Source: Gambelia wislizenii
Lineage: Eukaryota > Chordata > Lepidosauria > Squamata > Crotaphytidae
Direction: 5' to 3'
Assembly (NCBI GenBank): GCA_030847615.1
Contig: JAUMIR010000004.1
Span: forward strand, 233,922,501-233,986,500
Length of the DNA stretch: 64,000 bases
Both the position numbers and the translations under genes were made by a program. Under the pieces are notes generated by a model that saw only the letters and a program-made list of their open reading frames with translations, had not been told where the DNA came from and ran no database searches. Within the stretch, counting starts at the first letter, position 1, and each line of letters opens with the position of its first letter. Positions 1-10,867 of this stretch are shown here, in pieces.

Positions 1-45
1 TTGACTTTCAGCCCAAACAGCTCTGCAGCTGTTGCGAAGCAGGAT
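1..45 (-). repeat. inverted copy of nearby LINE segment
   Basis: The first ~44 bases are the reverse complement of about 219-263, with one mismatch seen. That segment lies in the LINE reverse-transcriptase region that follows. It is either a foldback rearrangement or the edge of a second, inverted LINE copy that continues outside the window. Confidence 0.75.
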
Positions 46-127
46 GGATCTGAAACATGGGTCACCTATCGCCACCACTTACGACTCCTCGAACGCTTTC
101 ATCAATGCTGTATACGGACAATCCTAA
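46..127 (+). repeat. direct duplicate of LINE segment 547-628
   Basis: This stretch is a close direct copy of about 547-628 (the segment encoding GSETWVTYRHHLRLLERF) with a few substitutions. It is joined at ~128 to an upstream part of the same LINE, so segments are out of order. The sequence shows the rearrangement directly; the mechanism is inferred. Confidence 0.75.
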
Positions 128-1175
128 ACTAAGACTCTAAACTATCTAGTCCATAAGCTGCTCTTTGCTGATGATGCTGCCCTTGTCGCCCACACAGAAG
201 CAACTCTGCAGTGCCTAACATCCTGCTTCGCAACAGCTGCAGAGCTGTTTGGGCTGGAAGTCAACCTGAAGAAAACAGAACTTCTTTACCAGCCTGCACC
301 ACAGGACGAACACCACCATCCCCACACTGCCATTGGCAAATCTGTGCTCACGTCTGTTCAGCACTTCACCTACCTGGGAAGCATCATCTCCTCAGATGCC
401 AAGATTGACAAAGAGATCGATCACAGATTAGCAAAGGCACATAACGCATTTGGAAGACTTTACATAAGAGTCCGGAGTAATAAATACCTGAGGCGAAACA
501 CAAAAATCAGTGTGTATAGAGCCATTGTACTGTCTGTTCTCCTTTATGGATCTGAAACATGGGTCACATATCGCCATCACTTACGACTCCTCGAACGCTT
601 CCATCAGCGCTGTTTACACACAATCCTAAATATACACTGGACTGATTATGTGACGAATGTTGCTGTCCTTGAGCAAGCAGGGATCACCAGCATTGAGGCC
701 ATGATATTGAGAACACAGCTGTGCTGGGCAGGGCATGTTTTTAGGATGGAGGACCATCACCTCCCCAAAATAGTACTCTACAGTGAACACGCCATGGGTC
801 AGCATAAGAGGGGCGCTCCAAAAAAAGCGATACAAGGACTCCCTGAAACAACATCTCAGGCTCGGCCAAATTGATACCAACAATGGTCCGCCCTGGCCTC
901 ACATTGGGAGGCATGGAGACGCGCTATCCACAATGCTGCAGACTTATTTGAGAACTCACGCTGAACAAGTCTTGAAGAGAAACAACAACGCAGAAAGAAT
1001 CACAACCCCGAAACATCACCCAAGGAGACCTTCTGCTGTGCTTTCTCCAACCGGACTTGTTTATCTCGGATTGGCCTTTTTAGTCATCAGCGCACTTGCA
1101 GAAAGCGCGGGATGAGTCCTTCCTGAATCTTCATTTGCGAAGATAAGCCAGAGAGAGAGAGAGAGAGAGAATAAA
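128..1175 (+). mobile_element. non-LTR retrotransposon (LINE), 3' part with RT C-terminus and zinc finger
   Basis: An open frame from 128 to 874 encodes the C-terminal part of a LINE reverse transcriptase, including the catalytic box read as LFADDAALVAHT (about 158-193) and the motif YLGSIISSDAKIDKEI. The product is broken: a frameshift lies in the A-run near 826-833, another near 875-880, and there is a further shift or stop near 950. The end reads as a Cys/His finger-like tail (CCAFSNRTC...HQRTC) with one expected Cys replaced by Ser, stopping at 1124-1126. A GA-rich run at ~1150-1170 forms the 3' tail. The clade is not assigned. This is a dead, 5'-truncated copy; a second 3' end of the same family lies inverted at ~62697-62842. 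Confidence 0.85.
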
Positions 1176-1199
1176 GTAGTGATAAGAAAAACTCTGTGT

Positions 1200-1625
1200 A
1201 TGGTTGTGAAAGCTGGAAGGGAAGAAAGCAGTCAGTTAGAAAATTAACTCATTTGAAATGTGGTCCTGGAGATGAGTTTTACGGAGACCATGGAGTACTA
1301 AAAAGATAAATAAATGGGTTTTACGGCAAATCAAGCCTGAATTTTCACCATAAGTGAAGATGACTAACCAAGAATATCATGCTCTGAACATATCACGAGA
1401 TGACATGATTCACTGGAAGAGTCATAATGCTTGGTCAAGTGGAAGGCAGTAGGAAAAGAGGGAGATTGCTCTGCAGGTGGATTGATTCAATCAAGGAAGC
1501 CACAGCCTTGGAGTTTGTAAGACCTGAGCTGGACAGCTGATGACTGGGGCTCCTAGAGATGTCTCATTCATAGGGTAACTATAAGTCAAAGTTGACTTGA
1601 CAGCGAATAACAACAACCACAAGAA
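1200..1625 (+). mobile_element. BovB/RTE-type LINE 3' end
   Basis: The sequence resembles the 3' end of the BovB (RTE) LINE: text equivalent to 'aatgcttggtcaagtggaag', a block on an adjoining line reading as a degraded RT C-terminus, and the characteristic tail 'tcattcatagggtaactata' followed by an AACAACAAC-rich end near 1605-1622. No intact ORF remains. BovB is common in squamates, which supports the organism call. Confidence 0.7.
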
Positions 1626-1689
1626 ACACTCTCCTGCCCTTCCCATTGAAGCACCAGGACAATTGCCTATAGGCATCTTCTTTACAAAT

Positions 1690-1945
1690 GGATAGAACTA
1701 CAAGATACACAAATTTTTAAATCACAAGAGAATTCTGCTGGATCAGACCAATCATCCTGTTTTCCACAGAAGTGATGTCTCTGAGAAGCCCATCAGCTGG
1801 ATACCATGACAAAGCCCTTTCCTACTATTATTTCCCAGTTGTTGGTATTCACTGGTAAATTCACTCCCTCTGACCTTAAAAGACAATTGTACATGGCTAG
1901 TAGCCATTAATAGCCTTATCTTCTTTGAATTAATTTAATTTCACT
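1690..1945 (+). repeat. dispersed reptile repeat of uncertain class
   Basis: Phrases such as 'gctggatcagaccaatcatc' and 'ggctagtagccattaatagc' match, from memory, a common interspersed repeat of sauropsid genomes. No coding potential or terminal structure is visible. The class cannot be decided by eye. Confidence 0.4.
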
Positions 1946-1969
1946 TTTCAATGCATATGTGTGAAATAA

Positions 1970-2075
1970 GAAATGGGGTTCCTCAGGGTTCTGTATTAGG
2001 AATGGATGCTTTCTAATTTGTTCATAAATGACCTGGAGTTAGGGTGAATAATAAGGTGACCAGGTTTGCCGATGA
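1970..2075 (+). mobile_element. LINE reverse-transcriptase fragment (CR1/L2-like)
   Basis: In shifting frames it reads as the RT blocks 'VPQGSVL', 'LFINDLEL' and a degraded 'FADD', which lie in this order in CR1/L2-type LINEs. The fragment stops where the DIRS remnant begins. Confidence 0.55.
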
Positions 2076-3640
2076 CTTGCCAATTTATGCTGTGTGAGGA
2101 TTCTGCAGCCATCCATTTGCTCTGTGCTAGGCGTGGCCACAACGGGCTCCCAAGCCCCGAAGGCTTGCATCCGAGGTGATCTGTATTCTGTCTGATTTCC
2201 AGAGGGGCTGACCGATGAGGATCCTTAGTGACATCCACCACTGCAGCAATTTGCAAACCTCCCAGGTTACTGGAACCCTCCTGTGATGCTTCAACGCTAT
2301 GTCCTGCTGGAATGGGAGTAGGAGCCATTGCAGGGGTCTGGAATGAAAACACCTTCACAGGAGACATTCTATGGCTACTATCATGAGGACCTGGAGATGA
2401 GAAGCTGCATCAGATCCAATTGAGGTTTTCTTCTTGCTTCCTGTACCACCGTGCAAATCGAGTTGACTCTTTCCTGGGGGAGACACCCAACCCACTCAAG
2501 AGTCCAGGGTGGCCCCCAGCTGCTTTATCTGCTGGCTGGGAGTAATGGAGCTCTTCTCGAAATTGACCTGGAACCCATGCAACTGCAGAGAATCAAGGAC
2601 GAGACACACATCCCTCTCTATCCTTAGTTTGAAAGGTACTTGGATCAGGAGATCATCCAAGTAAGAATAAATATGCAGACCTGATCATCTCCATCACACA
2701 GCTAGGACCACCATAATCTTCATGAATACTCTGGGTACCGAAGATAGGCCGAACGGGAGTGCTCTGTATTGGAAATGTCTCTGCCATAAGCGAAACGTAG
2801 ATAGCAGTGGTGCTCCCAATGAATTAGTACGTGATTTTAGGCATCCTGCAAGTCCAAGGAGGACAGATAATCCCATGGGTGAATGGCCTCCAATATATGT
2901 TTCAGTGTGTCTCCATGCGAAACTTCTACTTCCGGACAAATCTGTTGAGGCCCTTCAGATTGAGGACGACCCTCCATGTACCATATTTTGGGTAGTAAGA
3001 AGAGAGTGGAGTAGCATCCCTGTCTCTGCTGATCCTGTGGCACCTCCTCTATGGCTCCCAACATGAGTAGTTGTCGAATTGCATCTCTCAATAGGCGATG
3101 TTTGACAGGGTCCCTGAACGTCTGGGTGGGGATGAACCAGCATGAGGGATGTTGGGAAAAATCTACCTGATAACCCTGACGAATTGTCTGTAGCAACTAT
3201 TTGTCTGAGGTAGATTCTTCCCAAGCCAACATGTAGGTCTGTAGTCTTCCCCCCACTGGGCCACCACTGTCATTGCTGAGTTTTCTGTTGGCCCTTAGGA
3301 GCTGAGGGCTGGGATTTTCTTCCAGACATTCCCATCAGATTCTGGCAATGGTACCTGGATTCTCCCCATCATTGCCTGGGGCTCCTAAGGTCAATGGGCT
3401 GAAAGGCAGACAGGGTGGGGCCACCATGTTGTCTTCCTGTGGCTCGAAAAGACTGATGGTGCCTTGAGAACCGCGTGGCTGGCTCTTAGCCTGGCTGGGT
3501 GGAACGAAGGCAGGAAGATCTATTGCTTGGGGAGGGGGCTTTCTCCCCCTTCCTTTGCTTATTTTGCTTGCCAGTGTTGCTGCTGCTCATTGTCTTGCAT
3601 ATGCGAAGTAATCCTCTTCTTTCTTCCTACTGTTAATTTT
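2076..3640 (-). mobile_element. DIRS-like retrotransposon remnant A (RT and start of RNase H)
   Basis: On the minus strand, ~3224-2650 encodes RT blocks typical of DIRS elements: 'HILEAIHPWDYLSSLDLQDA', 'FQYRALPFGLSS' and, in a shifted frame near 2680-2645, the catalytic 'YSYLDDLLIQ'. Further along (about 2130-2080) a degraded RNase H start with 'SHSIN' follows, as expected for RT-RH order. Several stops and frameshifts make it dead. Sequence at 3225-3640 is compatible with the region upstream of RT but gives no clear protein. It has no recombinase end, so it is truncated on its 3' side at ~2076. Confidence 0.75.
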
Positions 3641-3661
3641 TTTTTAAAAAAGCAAAGAACT

Positions 3662-4046
3662 AAATTGCCACATTGGTACTTACTATGAAGGTGCATTCTG
3701 GGGTTGGTAGAGAGGAGAAATCTGAAATCCAGCACAGATGGGTTATGCTCCTCCACCACCCAGAGAAAGAGGCAGGAAGAAATCTAAAACTAAGTCATGT
3801 GATGGCTGGGACCATTGCTCCTCCCTTCCCAGCCCTCACGTCCTCAGTTGCCTGACTAGCTAAGCCCAAACATGAACTCAGTGCCCACCAGGACAGTCAT
3901 CTGGGTGGGGTGGATTCCTCCTATCTACCAAGCCCGGAATGCACCTTCATGGTAAGTACCAATGTGGCATTTTCTGGTTTGGTGAAAGGAGGAATCCAAA
4001 ATTCAGTGCCCAAGCTTTCAAAGTGTGGGAGGGATGACTGTCTAGA
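3662..4046. mobile_element. terminal repeat and ICR of a DIRS element (family C), solo end
   Basis: This segment is a close copy of the left end of the DIRS element at 5877-11570. It begins 'gccacattggtacttactat', runs through a terminal repeat containing 'cagcacagatgggttatgct', and ends with an internal complementary region near 3911-4000 that holds the reverse complement of its own start ('accttcatggtaagtaccaa'). At ~4046 it is joined directly to gag sequence of another DIRS family, with no recombinase in between. Confidence 0.75.
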
Positions 4047-5556
4047 TCCTTCGACTTAATACGATGGAATATGGGGTCAATGGGATCTGACTCCTTTTCC
4101 TCCACCTTAATATCCAATGCATGGGCCATCCTGACCATTTGCTCAGAAAAAGATCTTATATCATCTGTCGGAGAGGATGAACCATCATCCAGCAGCTCTG
4201 GTGGAGGAGGTGGCACTGCAGGAATATATGAAAAATCACTGTCATCAGAGGAAGAGGAAGAAGACAATCCTGAGCGGCTACGGGATTGATACGAAAGAAC
4301 TCGCTATGGTGTGGAGGTGGTGGCAGTACATCCATCAGTACCGGAGGCAACGGGCGGGATGGAGGTCTTACGTTCACTGGAGTGTCATGCTGATGAACTC
4401 GAGATGGTGTGACCTGACTCTCGATATCTCGCATAACTGGCTTCTATAAAGTAGATTGATCTGGAACATGATAAGACAGACTCAGGGGTGACAGAAAATA
4501 GTTGCCATCCTTCGTACCTGGCACATTGGTGGTTCTTTGATGGGACCGGTGTAGCAACATGTAACGGAGGAGATGGGAAAGCAGCCAAAGCTGCAGTCAA
4601 GTCAAAGGTACTGTACGATGGCACAGTCTCTACGGCCTGGTATGATGGAGTGAGAGGAGGTCATGATGTGAAAGGTGAATCCGATTGTGCATATGCCACT
4701 ATAGGATGAGTTTTAGTGGCATCTCATGTTAGCAACTCCCCCCTCAAAACCACTAGAAGTGGTGAACATGTCTTGTCATGGAGTGAAGATAGAACTTCTC
4801 CCTCTGATAACTGTGGAGTTTCAACATTCACCACCTTGACCGATGGTACCAGAGATGGACGAGAGGTGATCGAACGTTCCCTCTCTCTCATTCTACGCGG
4901 TCATCTATGAACATCTTTCATTGATGACAACCTTGGTGAGGAGTGCTTAATCTTTTTCTTCTTTGGGCTTTCAATATGTGAAGAAGCTGAAGAGTCCCTC
5001 TCTTTACTCGATCCTGATGGTCTGGAAGAAGAATGTTGTCTCTCATAAGACCTCCTGTCTCCACCAGAGACTGAGGCATCCCTCGAGCCGGAACCGTCTC
5101 GATCCCAATGTCGATCTTTCGATACTGATGGTTTGGTAACTGTAGGCCTTGAGGCTGTAGCCTAAGTGCGACGTCCAGACTCATCCTCACTTCTGGACAG
5201 GCTTCAGGATCAAACTCTGCTTTGTTTAGATGGGCTCTTTGACACTGAATGTCCTCACTTTCGACTAGAGATAGAACAAGTCACTGAAGCTGAGGAAGAA
5301 GTATTCAGCACAGTCTGCAAAGTAGCCACCGGAGTAGCAGTATAGGGTACAAGCACTCGTTCATAGAGAAAAGAACGGAGGCGCATCATTCTTTGTTTTC
5401 TAGCCTGGGGGTGTGTGTGAAGGTTTTACAATAAGGGCAAGATTCAACATTAGGCCCTTCCCCCAAACATATCAGACATTTTGAGTGCCCATCAGAGTTA
5501 GGTAATTTAATTTGGCATATCTCACATCTCTTAAAGGCTGCCATCTTTGAAGCCAT
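4047..5556 (-). pseudogene. DIRS gag remnant B (same family as element D)
   Basis: On the minus strand a start at 5556 gives a Cys/His-rich N-terminus containing 'CEICQIKLPNSDGHSKC', closely matching the gag start of the DIRS element at 31899-38094 ('CVICQTKLPSSDHHSRC'). The middle is split by frameshifts. The last part (4267-4047) is open and reads 'PPPPELLDDGSSSPTDDI', again matching the other copy's 'PELLDEDSSLPTDDV'. The first domain is probably a zinc-binding nucleic-acid module of gag; that role is inferred from the Cys/His spacing. Everything downstream of gag (RT, RH, YR) is missing because the sequence switches to a family-C end at ~4046. Confidence 0.8.
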
Positions 5557-5876
5557 TTCTTCTCACGAAAGCCAAATCAAGGCCAATTCCCAAAAGTTAT
5601 AAATCAGAGTCATCCGAGTCCAAGAGTCAATCCGGATTATCAGTCCAACCAATGAACAATCCAAAATCAGTAAGCGAGTGCCGCAATCCATTAAGAAAAA
5701 CCCTTGTCAAAACCAAAAGTAGCAATCTCAAACAGCGAAGTTCCCTAGCATACTGCTGGCATGGGATAGGCGGGGCTACCACCAAAAATCTGCCTAGCAA
5801 TTCTAGAAGGTTCCAAGTGTTCTGCGCAGGCGCAGGAATTACCCACTGTGTGTATTCAGAGACCATGAAGAAGATA
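5557..5876. mobile_element. right end of DIRS remnant B (family-D terminal repeat)
   Basis: From ~5760 the sequence matches the right terminal repeat of element D: a 'gcggggctaccaccaaaaat' block, then 'ctgcctagcaattctagaag', 'ctgcgcaggcgcaggaatta' and the end 'cagagaccatgaagaagat'. It stops at ~5876 and continues without a gap into the terminal repeat of family-C element C. Confidence 0.75.
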
Positions 5877-6057
5877 TCCGAAATTCAGCACAGATGGGTT
5901 ATGCTCCTCCACAACCCAGAGAAAGAAGCAGGTTAAGTCATGTGATGGCTGGGACCATTGCTCCTCCCTTCTTCCTGGCCCTCATGTCCTCAGTTGCCTG
6001 ACTAGCTAAGCCCAAAGATGAACTCAGTACCCACTAGGCCAACCATCTGGGTGGGGC
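5877..6057. repeat. left inverted terminal repeat of DIRS C
   Basis: It contains 'cagcacagatgggttatgct', 'ctccacaacccagagaaaga' and 'gtcatgtgatggctgggacc', which recur in reverse complement at ~11390-11555. The outer tip present in the related end at 3662 ('gccacattggtacttactat') is missing here and is replaced by the end of remnant B. Confidence 0.8.
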
Positions 6058-6150
6058 AGATTCCTCCTCTCTACCAAGCCCAGAATGCACCTTCACGATA
6101 AGTACCAATGTGGCATTCTCTCTGTTGTTGAGAGGAGGCATCCGAAATTC
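6058..6150. repeat. internal complementary region (ICR) of DIRS C
   Basis: The first half ('ctctctaccaagcccagaat', 'cgataagtaccaatgtggca') is the reverse complement of the family's left tip. The second half ('ttctctctgttgttgagagg') matches the reverse complement of the right tip at ~11550-11570. Fusion of both end complements is the hallmark of a DIRS ICR, which is thought to template completion and circularisation of the DNA copy. Confidence 0.75.
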
Positions 6151-6197
6151 AGTGCCCAAGCGTTCAAAGTGTGGGAGGGATGAATGCCCCAGAAAAA

Positions 6198-7116
6198 CTA
6201 GGCTTGAAGTACGTCCTGGAGAATCCTATGGCCGAACGTGGCTTCGGCAGCCTGGAATTTATGTATCTTATAATGGCGGATGAAGCTGGATGGTGTCGAC
6301 CAAGTGGCCGCCCTGCAGACTTCTGAAATGGAGGCACTGGAGGAGAACACCGCCGAAGTGGCTGCCGACCTGGTTGAGTGGCCCAAACCTTGGTGGGCTG
6401 GGGTAACTTTGCGGAGTCATACGCCGTCAGGATGCATGCCCTGATCCAGCTGGCAATGGTTTGTCTTGAGGCCTTAAGACCCAGAGAGGCTGGGCTGAAG
6501 GAGACAAACAGGGAGTCGCAGCGCCTGAAGGACCTTGTCCTTTTGATGTAGATCTTCAAAGCTCTCCTCACGTCTAATTTGTGTCACAACTTCTCCCTGG
6601 GGTGAGAGGGGTTGGGACAAAAGGATGACAAAATGAGATCTTGGGAGACATGAAAGGGAGAAAGGACCTTTGGGAGGAAGGAAGTGTTTTAAGAACTACG
6701 TGATCCTCATTGAAGGAACATAGATGTTCCTGCACTGATAGCGCTGAAACCTCTGAGACTTGGCTTGCTGATGTTACTGCCATGAGGAATGCAGCTTTCA
6801 GGGTTAGCAATCTGAGTGAGATCTCCCTGAGGGGCTCAAATGGGATCTTTGTTAGCTGGCGAAGGACCAGAGGTAGGTTCCACGAAGGGAAATGGTGTCT
6901 AGCCGGTGGGGCTAACAAGGTGGCTCCCCTAAGGACTCTTCCCTCGTGTGGCTGTGATGACGAAGACTGACCTCGGGCCATTGGGATCACCGAGGATAGA
7001 GCCACCTGTCTCTTGAGGGTGTTTGGTCTCAGGCCCAAGTCTAGGCCCTTCTGGAGGAAGGCCAAGGCGTGTTTAACGAGACCTATACCGGGTTCACTTT
7101 GACTGACACACACCAC
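6198..7116 (-). pseudogene. DIRS tyrosine recombinase (YR), element C
   Basis: The N-terminal SAM-like part reads 'LQKGLDLGLRPNTLKRQ'. The first catalytic block reads 'TSASQVSEVSALS', where related copies have 'RRVSEL' or 'RRVGEL', so the first catalytic Arg appears lost. The C-terminal block is in another frame (6386-6198) and keeps 'GHSTRSAATSAVF' (HxxR) and 'SFIRHYKIHKF' with the nucleophile Tyr. A frameshift near 6385 separates the halves. The intact protein would cut and join circular DNA during integration. This one is inactive. Confidence 0.82.
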
Positions 7117-7266
7117 CTGGCAAAGGCTTTCCAGGTGGCTTTGTAAATCCTAGTGGTGGACTGTCTCCTGGACGACAGGATGGTGGAAATCACAGCATTC
7201 TCGTGACCGCATCTTCTGACTGCTTGGCGCTCAATCTCCAAGCAGCTAGGTGTAGCCAGGTGACGT

Positions 7267-8105
7267 TCAGGTGTAAAAGAGGTCCCTGCGACAACAAGTC
7301 CCTCCTGAGGAAGTGGTCAGGGCTCCTCCTGAGCTAGCTTCATCAGATCTGAGAACCAAGGCCTCCTCGGCCAGTGTCGAGCGATTAAAACCACTTGGGC
7401 TCCTTCCCCCCACACCTTCCTGAGGACCTTGGCTATCAGAGGAATGGGAGAAAAGAGATATAGGAAACCCCGCGGCCATGGGGACTGTAGGGCGTCCGTG
7501 CCCTCCATTTGAGAGTGATATCTTGTAAAGAACCGGGGTACTTTCGTGTTGAATTGGGATATGAACATGTCCGCTTCCATCCGTCCAAATCTGAGAAGTA
7601 GCTGATTGAATGTCTGAGGATGAAGTGACCATTTGCCCGGTAGGACCTTGTGTCTGCTGAGGTAATCTGCTGGGAGGTTCATAGAGCCCTGAACATGCTG
7701 GGCTGAGAGGGAGGCTACTGTTTTCTCCGCCCATTCGAATAGGAGGGACACTTCGCTCTGTAGAGGCCTTGCCCCTTGTTCTCGTTCCCCCTTGCTTAGA
7801 GGTGTAAGAACGTGTCTTGGTGTTGTCTGTGAGAACTCTGACATGTTTTCCTCTTAATTGGCCTGGAAAGTGAAGGAGTGCCAGACGCACAGCTCTCAGC
7901 TCCAAACTATTTATACTGTGTGAGATCTCCTCCCCGGACCACATACCCTACACCATCTTTCCCTGACAGTGTCACCCCAGCCGGACAGGCTAGCATCCGA
8001 GTTCACGGTGACCTGGTGGGAACAAGTCCACAATGAACCCTTGGTCAGGATTTTGGCTCTTGTCCACCACTGGAGGGAGTGCCTGACCCCTTTGGGAAGA
8101 TGCAA
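7267..8105 (-). pseudogene. DIRS RNase H domain, element C
   Basis: Read in alternating frames, it shows 'VTVNSDASLSGWG' (first catalytic Asp), 'SHSINSLELRAVRLALLHF' (Glu), 'RVLTDNTKT' (third catalytic Asp kept) and a late 'NLPADYLSRH' block. This is the order of the RNase H domain between RT and YR in DIRS elements, where it degrades the RNA strand of the RNA/DNA hybrid. At least two frameshifts break the frame. Confidence 0.78.
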
Positions 8106-8135
8106 AAGAATGTGCTGTCTGAGGGCAACCTGCGT

Positions 8136-9071
8136 TTAGTAAGCACTGTGGAACAGTTGCAGGGGATGTGAGTGGAATCTGGCCCAGGGCACTATCGTGA
8201 TGGTTGAGATCATGAGACCTAAGAGGCAAGAGAGATCCATTAGCGGAACTCTGGGCTTCGAGACTACCCATAAGGTCTCTCTCCTAACGACCTGCTGCCT
8301 CTCGGGCAATAGGAAGATCATCCCTGACTTGGAGTCTACTAGAGTGCCCAGGTGTGAGATGGATTGAGAGGGTTCGAGGGAGCTCTTCTTGAAGTTGATC
8401 AGGAACCCATGCTCCTGTAGGCAGCAAATAGTGGTGTGAAGGTCCTCCCGCACCCTTTGCATGGTGGGTGCCCTGAGGAGAATGTTGTCCAAGTAGTGGT
8501 AAAGATAGATACCCCTCTGTTGCAAGTGTGCTACCATGGCCACCAGGATCTTCATAAAAACCCTTGGGGCTGTGGTGAGACCGAAGGGTAGGGCCCTGAA
8601 CTGAAAATGGTGTTAGTCCAGGGCGAATCTGAGGAAGCGCCGGCTGTTCTCTTTGATCAAAATGTGTAGATAGGCCTCGGCTAAATCCAGGGATACCAGT
8701 ACATTCCTTATCAAAGATAGTGTTTCCATGTGGAAACGCTTGTACGTAAGGCTCTCGGTATGCTTGAGATCCAGAATTGAACAGGCATCTTCCCCCTTCT
8801 TCGAAAGGTGAAAATGGAGTAGACGCCAGAGAATCGCTGATACTGGAACTGGTTCTATCGCCTTGCACTGGAAGAGGTGGCCCACAGCATCCTGAAAGAT
8901 CTTCCTCTTCATGGGGTCTTTTGGGGGATTCGAAGGAATGAATCTGCCGTTTGGTAGGGTATTGAACTGAAGGTGGTAACCTTGAGAAATAGTGGACAGA
9001 ACCCACCCATCCGAGGTTCTTGTCTCCCATGTTTGATGGAACAATGGGAGCCGGCCACCTACCTGGGGCAT
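8136..9071 (-). pseudogene. DIRS reverse transcriptase, element C
   Basis: Palm-domain blocks appear in order: a degraded 'CSILDLKHTESL', 'VSLDLAEAYLHILI' (first catalytic Asp), 'FRALPFGLTTAPRVF' and 'YLYHYLDNILLRA'. The last should be YLDD; the second Asp is Asn, which would abolish activity. An in-frame stop near 8613 and a frame change split the domain. It lies 3' of gag and 5' of RNase H, as expected. Confidence 0.82.
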
Positions 9072-9078
9072 CAGAGAG

Positions 9079-10867
9079 TCAGAAATGTTGGCGGCCCCCT
9101 CCTCTCTGGGAGTGGGAACCTCCTGTTTTGGTTGAGAGGGATTGGATCTGAAAGGACTGCTTTGAGGGGAAAGAGTTCCTGGGCCATGTAGGGCAAAACG
9201 AGTGAAAATTTCTCTGCTTGTTGAAACCCCTTGGGGACCTATATGAGGTCCCGGACTGAAAAAAACTTCTGGGGTTCTTCTTGTCCAACCTCCTAGACAG
9301 AGAAGGCATTGCTTTCTTTTTGTCCTTCGTGTCCACCAGAATGTCTTTCAGGGCTTCATCCCCAAAACGGTTTGTGCCCCGGAAGGCCGTCATGGAAAGG
9401 TTTGCTCTTGCACGGGTATCTGCATGTGGTGTAACCAGGTGGCCTGCTTGGCCACTGCAGCAAAGGCCATGGTCCTAGCGTTAAAGGTTGCTGCATCCAT
9501 TGTGGCATCCACGATGAACTGGAGGGCCATGTACACCCGGGAGAGGTCCCTTTTAAGCAAATAGGCATCGAAGGCCCGGGCCTTCAAAATATCCTTGATC
9601 CATTGCATTGAAGCCCTGGCTCAAAGCGAGGAGGTGAAGGACGCTCTGAATTCTAGAGCTTCCGCTTCATGGTTCTTCTTCAAAGCACATTCGATTCTCT
9701 CCTCAGGGTCTTTAAGGAATTCCTCGCCCTCTTTCTGTGCTAGAGATCCCAACACTAAGGATGCAACCGGAAAATGGGTCGCTGGGACCTTTAAGTTCTC
9801 CTGGAAGTTCTTTGGGGGCAGATAGAACTTCTGAGCCAATGAAGTTCCCTTCTTTCCTTGAGTGGGTTTCTCCTACTCCGAGTCTAGAAGCCTCATAAAA
9901 ATCACTGGTAGTGGAATCTCCGTGCCTTGAGCCTTGGGAAGCTTCAGCACCGTGGCACCCTCTCATTAAAATCAGTTGGATCCTTTTCCCCATGTGAACT
10001 GGCCAAGGAAAGCCCCATGACTGAGGAGATTCCCGCCATCAGAGATGGAAGGTCCTCCAGGTGGAAAAGCCTATCTGAGCTCTCAGCCTGTGGCGTTTCA
10101 TCATCAGGCAATTCACCTCCTTCACTACTACCCTGGGAATTTGAGCCCTCATCCTCCAATTCCCCTTCCTCAAGAAGGATGGGGTCATCTGCTGATTCTT
10201 GTTCAGACTCCATGGAGGAGTGGGAGGGAGAAGGTGATTTGCGCTTTGAGATTCTACGTTTCTGGGGTCCATTGAGCCCAGTTTTGGCTGGGTGATCTCA
10301 AACCTCTGGTTCTGACTCCTTGTTTTGTAGAAGCTTGATCACCTGGGAGAGGAGTGAAACCACTGAGCTCTCAGGGGGTGGTCTGAGCCACTGGCCTGAA
10401 GGTAGCGCTTTTTGGCCTTCTTGCCCAGAGTGATGAAGGGAGGTTCGGAGGAGGCCTGTCATTCTGAGGACCTGGAATCCGTTTGGTCTTCAAAGTGAAC
10501 CCTCTTGGTGGAGGGCCCTGAGTCTGGGGGTTTTCCCCTCCAAAGGCCCCCATGACCTGGGAATAAGCCTCCAGCACCACGTGGAAGGTGTGTTGGCTGG
10601 CAGGCTATCTGATCTCTTCCAGGGAAATATCCCTGCCTGTGCTGGTGGAAAGGTCTTGGCCATGGCGGCCGGCATCTCTCGCGTCCGCATGGTCATCAAA
10701 AAGCACCAGATAGGCACTCCTCCCATTGGTTCCCTCCCCAAACAGGTTGCACTCAGGATGGGTGCCCAATCCCATAGGGCGGAAGGAGGGATTGTGGCCG
10801 GGAAACCAACCATCCATGAGCCCCCCACCCACCAACCCTCCCGACCAGAAAATAGTAGAAGGAGCAA
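9079..10867 (-). pseudogene. DIRS gag, element C
   Basis: The gag region is broken into several frames. An acidic Ser/Glu-rich stretch begins 'MESEQESADDPILLEEGELE' (10213). Downstream pieces read 'AQKFYLPPKNFQENLKVPAT' (9839) and 'WIKDILKARAFDAYLLKRDL' (9603), helical capsid-like sequence resembling element D's 'LPEERRQLAEAIEADAQLLA' region in position. The N-terminal part (10867-10300) is only weakly readable, and a Cys/His start like that of element D is not clear. The assignment rests on position upstream of RT and on composition. Confidence 0.65.

Noticed and set aside
344..874. A host gene for a 176-residue protein
   Set aside because: Its motifs are those of a LINE reverse transcriptase, and frameshifts follow.
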